Assembly (NCBI GenBank): GCA_035443705.1 | Contig: DAORSV010000074.1 | Span: 1-6,190 of the forward strand | DNA length: 6,190 bases | Reading direction: 5' to 3' | Origin: CADEGZ01 sp035443705 | GTDB taxonomy: Bacteria; Pseudomonadota; Gammaproteobacteria; UBA6186; Azoamicaceae | Shown: piece by piece, positions 1 through 5,495 of the stretch | Layout of the letters: each line of letters opens with the position of its first letter | Position numbering within the stretch: position 1 is the first letter of the stretch | Program-made: the position numbers and the translations under genes | The notes under the pieces: model-generated | Databases searched by the model: none | Seen by the model: only the letters and a program-made list of their open reading frames with translations | What the model was told of the DNA's origin: nothing

Positions 1-971
1 AATACTGTTTTCATGGCAAGGGTTTCTTCTTTATCACCCGCATGCGTTGAGGTTGCATGAGCATTAACGTAATGTATCTGTTCTGGATTTAATTTTGCAT
101 CGTGTAATGCATTTTGCATGGCAACGACTGCACCTGCGCCACCTTCAGAAGGCCGCGTAATGTGAAATGCATCACCGCTCATCCCAAAACCCGTCAATTC
201 TGCGAGAATAACAGCGCCTCGTTTTTTTGCGTGTTCGTATTCCTCTAATACCAAAACACCTGCACCATCCCCTAATACAAACCCATCTCTGTCACGATCC
301 CATGGACGACTCGCTTTTTCAGGAGCGTCATTACGTGTTGATAACGCACGTGCGGCTGCAAAACCGCCAAGTCCCAAGGGCGTGCTGGCGCATTCTGCAC
401 CACCCGCCAGCATCACATCAGCATCACCGTATGCAATAAAACGCGCGGCTAAGCCGATACTGTGCGTGCCGGTTGTACAAGCCGTTGCAACCGCCATATT
501 GGGGCCTTTAAATCCATAGTTGATAGAAACATGTCCAGAGATCATATTAATGATGGAACCGGGAATAAAGAAAGGAGAAATTCTCTTTGGTCCTGAATTC
601 AATAATAAATGGTGATTGGCTTCTATGGTTCCAAGTCCACCAATCCCTGATCCAATTGAAACCCCAACACGATCTTTATTTAACGCGTCAAAATTTTCCA
701 AGCCGGAATTACGTACCGCTTCTGCAGCTGCCGCAACCCCGTATTGTATAAAGGTATCGCATTTTCGTGCTTCTTTCGTCGACATAAATTGAGAAACATC
801 AAAATCCAGAACTGTTCCCGCAAATTGTGTACTGAATGCCGATGTATCGAATGCATCGATCGAACGAATACCACTTTTTCCGGCCAACAGCGATTTCCAA
901 GCAAGTTCAATTTGGTTGCCGATGGGGGAAATTATCCCCATCCCTGTCACTACAACTCGACGTTTAGACAC
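1..971 (-). CDS. fabF: 3-oxoacyl-ACP synthase II (KAS II), C-terminus cut by window edge
   Basis: Catalyses the elongating Claisen condensation of acyl-ACP with malonyl-ACP in the cytosol; in E. coli it is also the enzyme that extends palmitoleate to cis-vaccenate. The visible 323 codons are about 78% of the usual ~413 residues. The N-terminus (SKRRVVVTGMG) and the blocks GSGIGGLG (107-114), ISPFFIP (131-137), GFVLGDGAG (230-238) are typical of FabF. The nucleophile is Cys165 in ATACTTG, and the first catalytic His is His305 in NAHATSTHAGD; the second catalytic His lies beyond the edge. That His305 loop is unusual, since the family normally has HGTSTP or HATSTP. The start is GTG: it sits 8 nt after AGAGGA, gives the E. 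coli-like N-terminus, and no ATG fits as well. It lies 15 nt after acpP, as the last visible operon gene. Identification is firm; assignment as FabF rather than FabB rests on the overall likeness to FabF. Confidence 0.97.
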   Translation of the reverse strand, partial: MSKRRVVVTGMGIISPIGNQIELAWKSLLAGKSGIRSIDAFDTSAFSTQFAGTVLDFDVSQFMSTKEARKCDTFIQYGVAAAAEAVRNSGLENFDALNKDRVGVSIGSGIGGLGTIEANHHLLLNSGPKRISPFFIPGSIINMISGHVSINYGFKGPNMAVATACTTGTHSIGLAARFIAYGDADVMLAGGAECASTPLGLGGFAAARALSTRNDAPEKASRPWDRDRDGFVLGDGAGVLVLEEYEHAKKRGAVILAELTGFGMSGDAFHITRPSEGGAGAVVAMQNALHDAKLNPEQIHYVNAHATSTHAGDKEETLAMKTV

Positions 972-979
972 GATGATGA

Positions 980-985
980 TCCTCT
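980..985 (-). promoter_or_regulatory. Ribosome binding site that fixes the GTG start of fabF
   Basis: Read on the minus strand, AGAGGA lies directly after the acpP stop codon and 8 nt before the GTG at 971. No other start codon in frame sits at a suitable distance while keeping the conserved SKRRVVVTG beginning, so this site decides the start. Confidence 0.75.
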
Positions 986-986
986 G

Positions 987-1238
987 TTACTTTGTTTCGA
1001 TTGCGGCACGCGCATTCACATAATCAATGGCATCTTTCACAGTTAATAGTTTTTGAGCATCTTCATCTGGAATTTCTGTATCGAAAGCCTCTTCCAATGC
1101 CATGACCAGCTCTACTGTATCCAGTGAATCAGCACCCAGATCCTCAACAAATGAAGCTTCAGGTATAACTTTTTCTTGGTCTACACCTAAATTTTCCGCG
1201 ATAATATCTTTAACGCGATCTTCGATTTTATTACTCAT
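987..1238 (-). CDS. acpP: Acyl carrier protein
   Basis: Small acidic cytosolic carrier that holds growing acyl chains on a 4'-phosphopantetheine arm for every enzyme of this cluster. At 83 residues it is slightly longer than E. coli ACP (78), the excess being mostly a short C-terminal tail (ARAAIETK). The attachment serine is Ser38 in the GADSLDTVELVMALEE block, which is almost identical to E. coli; helix II (about 37-52) is rich in Glu/Asp, as needed to dock FabD, FabG, FabH and FabF. The ATG at 1238 has AAGGAG 6 nt upstream, the strongest Shine-Dalgarno in the cluster, in keeping with the high ACP level cells need. It follows fabG after 21 nt and precedes fabF by 15 nt. No separate promoter was evident immediately upstream. 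Confidence 0.99.
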   Translation of the reverse strand: MSNKIEDRVKDIIAENLGVDQEKVIPEASFVEDLGADSLDTVELVMALEEAFDTEIPDEDAQKLLTVKDAIDYVNARAAIETK

Positions 1239-1259
1239 TCAAAACTCCTTAACGTTAAA

Positions 1260-2006
1260 CTAACACATATACATCCCGCCATTTACATGCAGAGTTTCCC
1301 CTGTTATGTATCCGGCTTGAGATGAAACCAAAAATGCAACAACATGAGCAATATCTTCTGGCTGCCCCATGCGATTTAATGGAATTTGTTCAATCAATTT
1401 TGCATGTTGTTCTTCTGTTAGCATGCGTGTCATATCGGTATCGATAAAACCAGGCGCGACAACATTGACTGTAATATTTCTAGAACCCACTTCTCGTGCT
1501 AACGATTTGCTTAAGCCAATAATACCCGCTTTAGAGGCAGCGTAATTCGTTTGACCGGGATTACCCGTTACACCGACTACCGAACTGATATTCACGACAC
1601 GACCAAACCGTTGTTTAATCATTGTTCGAATGCAGGCATGAATTAAACGATAGGTCCCTGTTAAATTGGTATCAATGACTTTAGACCATTCCTCAATATT
1701 CAGGCGTAAAAAAAGATTATCGGAGGTGATGCCCGCATTATTCACTAAAATAGAGGGGGTTCCAACACTCTCGCTTAACAATGCGATGCTTGCTTCAATA
1801 CTCTCGGGCACACCAATATCCATGGCGATGCCTTTGCCTTTAATTTTGGCTTCTTCTAAATATTGTGTAATGTTTTCTGCACCTTGTTCCGTTGTTGAAC
1901 TGCCAATAATCGTGAGCGAGGGATCCATTCCCAATCGCAAGGCGATGGCCTTGCCAATGCCACGACTGGCACCTGTGACTAAGGCAACGCGTTCAGCTAC
2001 GGACAT
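1260..2006 (-). CDS. fabG: 3-oxoacyl-ACP reductase (NADPH)
   Basis: Reduces 3-oxoacyl-ACP to (R)-3-hydroxyacyl-ACP with NADPH, the first reductive step of each elongation round; the family works as a cytosolic tetramer. The 248 residues form a classical short-chain dehydrogenase: dinucleotide-binding TGASRGIG at 11-18, NNAG at 89-92, and a complete catalytic tetrad of Asn114, Ser142, Tyr155 and Lys159 (YAASK). Arg133 (in KQRFGRVVN) corresponds to the E. coli arginine reported to contact ACP. The C-terminal NGGMYM is the usual FabG ending, here closed by a Cys. The ATG at 2006 lies inside the end of fabD (10-nt overlap) and is preceded by AAGGGAGAA with about 6-7 nt spacing, so translation is probably coupled to fabD. 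Its place between fabD and acpP separates it from the many other SDR reductases. Confidence 0.98.
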   Translation of the reverse strand: MSVAERVALVTGASRGIGKAIALRLGMDPSLTIIGSSTTEQGAENITQYLEEAKIKGKGIAMDIGVPESIEASIALLSESVGTPSILVNNAGITSDNLFLRLNIEEWSKVIDTNLTGTYRLIHACIRTMIKQRFGRVVNISSVVGVTGNPGQTNYAASKAGIIGLSKSLAREVGSRNITVNVVAPGFIDTDMTRMLTEEQHAKLIEQIPLNRMGQPEDIAHVVAFLVSSQAGYITGETLHVNGGMYMC

Positions 2007-2941
2007 AAGGCTTCTCCCTTCGATTTCGATAAAGATAACGACAGAGATTCGGTAATGAGTGTTGTATCAATGCGTTTATTAAGGCCCGATAATACCGCAC
2101 CTGGACCGCATTCATAAACTGTTTTTACACCCTTTGATGCCATCAGTTGGATTGTCTCTACCCATCGAACAGGCTCATAAAGTTGTTCAACCAATACTTG
2201 ACGAATTTCATCTATGGATCCGTGCACCGCAACATCGACGTTATGTATAACAGGAATTCGAGGCAATTTAAATGGGATTTCTGCTAGTGCTTCTTGTAGA
2301 CGAACAGTCGCGGGCTTCATCAGGAGACAATGAGCCGGAACACTAACAGGTAAGAGAAGCGCTCGTTTTGCACCTGCTGCTTTTGCACGTTCTATCGCAC
2401 CTAGAACGGCGGTTTTATGACCTGAGATAACCACTTGTCCTATTGTATTATAATTCGCAGGCGCAACAGTTTCGGTTGTCGTTGTCATTTTTTCACAGAT
2501 GACTCTAACAGCATCATTCTCTAGACCCAGAATAGCCGCCATGGCGCCCTCGCCTTCTTTAACCGCCTCTTGCATCAGTCGACCTCGAAGAGCGACCAGC
2601 CGAACGGCATCTCCGAAGCTTAATGCCTCGCTGCATACTAAGGCTGTATATTCGCCTAGGCTATGCCCCGCTAAAAATGAGATAAAAGCCTGACCCCGTA
2701 GTATCTCTACGAGTCGCCACATGGCAACCCCAGCCGTCAATAAAGCGGGTTGTGTATATTCGGTTTGATTCAGCTTCTCGGCAGGGCCCTGGGCGCTTAA
2801 AGCCCATAAGTCGTAGCCCAAGACCTCTGATGCCTCTTTAAAGGTTTCTTGGATAATTGGGTGCTGCAAAGCAATGTTTTCTAACATGCCAACAGATTGG
2901 GATCCTTGCCCTGGAAATACAAAGGCGGTTTTTTGCATCAT
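1997..2941 (-). CDS. fabD: Malonyl-CoA:ACP S-malonyltransferase
   Basis: Transfers malonyl from CoA to ACP, supplying the two-carbon donor for FabH and FabF. With the start used here (314 residues) the protein begins MMQKTAFVFPGQGSQ; the second Met (2938) aligns exactly with E. coli Met1. Visible features are the oxyanion GQGSQ, the nucleophile elbow GHSLGEY (Ser94 counted from 2941), the substrate-binding Arg in LRGRLMQ, and the catalytic His in PVSVPAHC, so it looks fully active. The C-terminus is a low-complexity SLSLSLSKSKGE stretch that overlaps fabG by 10 nt. The start is uncertain: an in-frame TTG at 2968 would add nine residues and lies 11 nt after a strong Shine-Dalgarno, whereas the ATGs match the family N-terminus but have no good Shine-Dalgarno close by. 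A promoter of its own lies upstream, in the gap after fabH. Confidence 0.95.
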   Translation of the reverse strand: MMQKTAFVFPGQGSQSVGMLENIALQHPIIQETFKEASEVLGYDLWALSAQGPAEKLNQTEYTQPALLTAGVAMWRLVEILRGQAFISFLAGHSLGEYTALVCSEALSFGDAVRLVALRGRLMQEAVKEGEGAMAAILGLENDAVRVICEKMTTTTETVAPANYNTIGQVVISGHKTAVLGAIERAKAAGAKRALLLPVSVPAHCLLMKPATVRLQEALAEIPFKLPRIPVIHNVDVAVHGSIDEIRQVLVEQLYEPVRWVETIQLMASKGVKTVYECGPGAVLSGLNKRIDTTLITESLSLSLSKSKGEALCP

Positions 2942-2950
2942 ACGATTAAT

Positions 2951-2970
2951 GATTGCTCTTAGCAGCAATC
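2951..2970 (-). repeat. 7-bp perfect inverted repeat (hairpin) just upstream of the fabD ATG
   Basis: On the minus strand GATTGCT and AGCAATC are exact reverse complements separated by a 6-nt loop. The structure lies between the strong Shine-Dalgarno (2988-2980) and the ATG codons at 2941/2938, and it contains the alternative TTG start at 2968. There is no following T-run, so it is not an intrinsic terminator. If it folds, it brings the Shine-Dalgarno about 20 nt closer to the ATG and hides the TTG; that effect is inference. Confidence 0.5.
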
Positions 2971-2979
2971 TAAAGATAA

Positions 2980-2988
2980 CTCTCCTCT
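2980..2988 (-). promoter_or_regulatory. Purine-rich Shine-Dalgarno in the fabD leader
   Basis: AGAGGAGAG on the minus strand is a strong anti-16S match. It ends 11 nt before TTG (2968) but 38 nt before the conserved ATG (2941). An in-frame stop (TAG, 2989-2987) just ahead of it rules out a longer N-terminal extension. It is the main reason to doubt the ATG start. Confidence 0.55.
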
Positions 2989-3003
2989 ATCTACGAGTGA
3001 GGG

Positions 3004-3032
3004 ATGGTATAGGGTTCTTTTTTCGGTGTCAA
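3004..3032 (-). promoter_or_regulatory. Predicted sigma70-type promoter for fabD-fabG-acpP-fabF
   Basis: Minus-strand TTGACA (3032-3027) is a perfect -35 hexamer, followed by a 17-bp spacer and TACCAT (3009-3004), which matches 4 of 6 -10 positions. Transcription would begin near 2997 and give a leader of about 55 nt to the fabD ATG. It sits in the only sizeable gap inside the cluster. A separate promoter ahead of fabD would let FabD, FabG, ACP and FabF be made at a different rate from rpmF-plsX-fabH. Confidence 0.6.
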
Positions 3033-3068
3033 CGGTGACTGTGTTTAATAACAGAGAAATACACGAAA

Positions 3069-4007
3069 TCAATACCGAATCAACGCACTGCCCCAAGTTA
3101 ATCCACCACCAAAGGCCTCTAGCAACATGTGCTGCCCACGGATAATCTTACCGCTGCGAATTCCTTCATCTAAGGCCAAAGGCACAGAGGCTGCAGAAGT
3201 GTTGCCTTGGTTGGCGACTGTCAGAATCACTTTTTCCATGGGTAAACCCAATTTATCTGCTGTGGCTTTAATAATGCGAATATTGGCTTGATGTGGCACT
3301 AACCAATCGAGATCTGCAATTGATAGTTGATGCGCTGCAAGCATATTGCTCGCAATTTCACCTAAACGCCGAACGGCGTGTTTAAATACGGCGCCGCCCT
3401 CCATTTTAATACAAGCACCCTCAAGATTATCCAAAGACAAAATGTCTTTGTGATTGCCATCCGCGCTAATATGCGTGCTTAAAATACCAGGTGCTTCTGA
3501 GGCTTCAAATAACACAGCGCCTGCTCCATCGCCAAATAAAACGCAGGTTCTTCTATCTTGCCAATCCAGCACCCGCGACATAGCCTCGGTACCTATTAAT
3601 AAAGCGCGTTTTGCCATGCCAGAGCGCACAAACTGATCAACCACACTTAAACCATACATAAAACCGCTGCAAGCAGCACTGATGTCAAACGCAGGGCAAT
3701 TTGGGATCCCTAGTGCTTCTTGAATTAAACAGGCAGTTGATGGAAAAAATTTATCGGGCGTACAGGTTGCGACAACGATCATATCAACATCTTCTGATCG
3801 TACACCGGCTGACTCTAAAGCTTCTTTTGCAGCGCTCGCTCCCATCATCGTTGTTGTTTCTGCTGCGGAAGCAATGTGTCGACTTTCGATGCCTGTTCTA
3901 TCGACAATCCATTCATGCGAAGTATCGACGGTTTTAGAAAGTTCTGTATTAGAAAGCGTAGTTTTAGGTAAATAAGCACCTGTTGAAACTAATCGCGTAT
4001 AATTCAT
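3069..4007 (-). CDS. fabH: 3-oxoacyl-ACP synthase III (KAS III)
   Basis: Starts fatty acid chains by condensing acetyl-CoA with malonyl-ACP, and so sets the entry flux into the pathway. The 312 residues are close to the family norm (~317). The complete thiolase-fold triad is present: Cys113 in DISAACSGF, His239 in VPHQANIRI and Asn269 in ANQGNTSAAS. The substrate-tunnel segment DWQDRRTCVLFGDGAGA (148-164) and the C-terminal EAFGGGLTWGSALIRY are also characteristic. The ATG overlaps the plsX stop as ATGA, with only a weak GGAA ahead of it, so expression probably depends on translational coupling to plsX. About 130 nt of non-coding DNA with a promoter follows it before fabD. The full triad and the clear FabH C-terminus argue against an alkylquinolone- or HMG-type homologue. 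Confidence 0.98.
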   Translation of the reverse strand: MNYTRLVSTGAYLPKTTLSNTELSKTVDTSHEWIVDRTGIESRHIASAAETTTMMGASAAKEALESAGVRSEDVDMIVVATCTPDKFFPSTACLIQEALGIPNCPAFDISAACSGFMYGLSVVDQFVRSGMAKRALLIGTEAMSRVLDWQDRRTCVLFGDGAGAVLFEASEAPGILSTHISADGNHKDILSLDNLEGACIKMEGGAVFKHAVRRLGEIASNMLAAHQLSIADLDWLVPHQANIRIIKATADKLGLPMEKVILTVANQGNTSAASVPLALDEGIRSGKIIRGQHMLLEAFGGGLTWGSALIRY

Positions 4008-5035
4008 GCGGTTTCCATGTGTCCGAGCTGAACCGCCAATTGTTTTTGAATTCTTGCGGGAATATTTTTTTCGACTTCTAACATTGCAACGCGAATGGCC
4101 ATACCAAAGGCTTTTTGTTCTGCATTGCCATGGCTTTTAATAACAATGCCTTTTAGCCCTAATAAACTGGCACCATTGTATTGATTCGGATCTAAACGCT
4201 TCGTTAACGCGCGTAAAATAGGTGAAGCGATAAATCCTGCCAGGCGACCATACCACGAACGCATAAATTCTTCTTTTGCCATTTTCAAAACCATTTTTGC
4301 AAGCCCTTCGCTTGTTTTTAGCGCAACATTACCTACAAATCCGTCACACACAACAACATCTGCGGTGCCTTTGTAGATATCATCGCCCTCTACAAAACCA
4401 ATATAATTAATATCACGTTGATTATTCGTTAATAATGCTGCGGCTTTCTTGACTTGTTCGCTGCCCTTAATGGCCTCCGAACCGACATTCAGTAATCCCA
4501 CCGTGGGATTTAAATTGTTATCGATAGCACGTGCTAAAACAGACCCCATAATGGCGAATTGAAGTAAATCTTCTGGTAAACAATTGACATTTGCCCCCAG
4601 ATCTAACATATGCACATGGCCTTTCATGGTGGGTAAGGAATACGTGATCGCGGGTCTATCGACACCGGGCAACATTTTTAACACAAAGCGTGCGGTTGCC
4701 ATTAATGCACCGGTATTCCCGGCACTCACACACGCCTCTGCCACGCCCTCTTTCACCAAATTAATCGCAACGCGTAAAGAAGAATCACGCTTATGTCGAA
4801 GCGCTTCTGCAGGCGAATCGCCCATATTAACCACTTGAGAGGCTTCACGGATCTGTAAGCGCGAATGATTAAAACCGCCACAGGTGCGAAGCGCTTCTTC
4901 CAATACATTTCGGTTTCCGACCAAAATTAATTGTAAGTTCGGGTAGGCGGTTAGAGCGTCCACTGCCGCAGGTACAATCACGCGGGGCCCATGGTCGCCT
5001 CCCATTGCATCCAATGCAATGCAGATTGAGGCCAT
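4004..5035 (-). CDS. plsX: Phosphate acyltransferase (acyl-ACP:phosphate transacylase)
   Basis: Converts acyl-ACP and phosphate into acyl-phosphate, the donor used by PlsY to acylate glycerol-3-phosphate; a peripheral membrane enzyme in characterised species. It links fatty acid synthesis to phospholipid synthesis. At 343 residues it is full length. Conserved blocks are LDAMGGDHGP (8-17), SAGNTGA (104-110), LDLGAN (144-149), the VEGDDIYKG and VCDGFVGNVALKTSEG region in the middle of the C-terminal half, and QYNGASLLGLKG followed by KSHGNA near the end. The ATG at 5035 is 6 nt after the rpmF stop; its Shine-Dalgarno (AGGA, within ACAGGATAA) is made from the last rpmF codons. Its stop overlaps the fabH start by four bases, so rpmF, plsX and fabH form a tightly coupled unit. 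Confidence 0.98.
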   Translation of the reverse strand: MASICIALDAMGGDHGPRVIVPAAVDALTAYPNLQLILVGNRNVLEEALRTCGGFNHSRLQIREASQVVNMGDSPAEALRHKRDSSLRVAINLVKEGVAEACVSAGNTGALMATARFVLKMLPGVDRPAITYSLPTMKGHVHMLDLGANVNCLPEDLLQFAIMGSVLARAIDNNLNPTVGLLNVGSEAIKGSEQVKKAAALLTNNQRDINYIGFVEGDDIYKGTADVVVCDGFVGNVALKTSEGLAKMVLKMAKEEFMRSWYGRLAGFIASPILRALTKRLDPNQYNGASLLGLKGIVIKSHGNAEQKAFGMAIRVAMLEVEKNIPARIQKQLAVQLGHMETA

Positions 5036-5041
5036 GTTTTT

Positions 5042-5269
5042 TTATCCTGTTGCTTCAGTGTTAGCGTTTAGATCATCTTCGTTAACAGATTTTTTAACAC
5101 GCGGAACCACAATTTGTCGCCCTTTGTAGTAACCTTTAGGCGATATATGATGGCGTTTGTGCACTTCTCCAGACTCTACTTCTATCGATAAAGTAGATGC
5201 AGACAATTTATCGTGTGATCGACGCATACCGCGTGTAGAACGTGATCGGCGGCTTTTTTGAACGGCCAT
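5042..5269 (-). CDS. rpmF: 50S ribosomal protein L32, with extended C-terminal tail
   Basis: Component of the large ribosomal subunit. The first 55 residues carry the L32 signature: MAVQ at the N-terminus, RGMRRSHD (13-20) and RHHISPKGYYKGRQ (39-52). There is no cysteine, so this is the zinc-independent form, as in E. coli. At 75 residues it is about 18 longer than E. coli L32 (57); the excess is a basic VPRVKK stretch followed by a polar, acidic tail (61-75, rich in Asn, Glu, Asp and Thr). The ATG at 5269 follows GAGG at 9 nt spacing. It is the first gene of the operon and is followed by plsX, as in many bacteria. The yceD (DUF177) gene that commonly precedes rpmF is not found here; a divergent reductase gene occupies the place instead. 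Confidence 0.97.
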   Translation of the reverse strand: MAVQKSRRSRSTRGMRRSHDKLSASTLSIEVESGEVHKRHHISPKGYYKGRQIVVPRVKKSVNEDDLNANTEATG

Positions 5270-5317
5270 GGTATTCTTACCTCATATGATAGAAATTGCG
5301 AAATTGACAAGTGCCTG

Positions 5318-5347
5318 ATGTTACTGGATTGATGCCCTTAATGTCAA
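5318..5347 (-). promoter_or_regulatory. Predicted sigma70-type promoter for rpmF-plsX-fabH
   Basis: Minus-strand TTGACA (5347-5342, perfect -35), an 18-bp spacer, then TAACAT (5323-5318, 4 of 6 -10 matches). Transcription would start near 5310, giving a leader of about 40 nt to the rpmF ATG with GAGG near its end. It is built like the fabD promoter: ideal -35, mediocre -10. Confidence 0.6.
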
Positions 5348-5412
5348 TCTACACCTTGTATCCAGAGCCATCGGCATAGTTAGTTAAATTATTATAAAGT
5401 ATTTTCAGATTT

Positions 5413-5431
5413 TCTTAGCTATCTTAGCTAT
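5413..5431. repeat. 9-bp perfect tandem duplication upstream of fpr
   Basis: TCTTAGCTA occurs twice head to tail (5413-5421 and 5422-5430), with the next base continuing the repeat. Each copy contains the palindrome TAGCTA, spaced by 9 bp, close to one helical turn. It lies about 65 bp upstream of the fpr ATG in AT-rich DNA and just before TATGAT (5429-5434). It could be a pair of regulator half-sites or a replication-slippage duplication; the sequence does not decide between these. Confidence 0.45.
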
Positions 5432-5495
5432 GATATGACTTAAATACATTGTATTATTGGCGCTAAATTGAACTTCTAAAGGTAAAACACATTTT

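Noticed and set aside
744..1046. Plus-strand 100-codon open frame over the fabF start and acpP end
   Set aside because: It is antisense to two firmly identified genes, has no Shine-Dalgarno or family motif, and its protein looks like non-coding translation. The same holds for the other plus-strand frames at 227-439, 1666-2055, 2499-2693, 3454-3636, 3701-3937 and 4584-4838.
3028..3039. GTCA-N4-TGAC palindrome over the fabD -35 as an operator for a fatty-acid regulator
   Set aside because: The half-sites are only 4 bp and do not match FadR or FabR consensus sites as I know them; kept only as a remark under the promoter finding.
3039..3054. Inverted repeat CTGT...ACAG after fabH as a possible terminator
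   Set aside because: Only four base pairs, AT-rich loop and no following T-run; it is too weak to terminate transcription.
5304..5309. TTGACA on the plus strand in the rpmF-fpr gap
   Set aside because: The sequence 16-18 bp downstream (near GATTGA) has no acceptable -10, and the site lies almost 190 bp from fpr.
5391..5396. Perfect TATAAT on the minus strand upstream of rpmF
   Set aside because: No -35-like hexamer lies 15-19 bp upstream and there is no extended -10 TG; in AT-rich intergenic DNA this is likely chance. The promoter at 5347-5318 is better placed.
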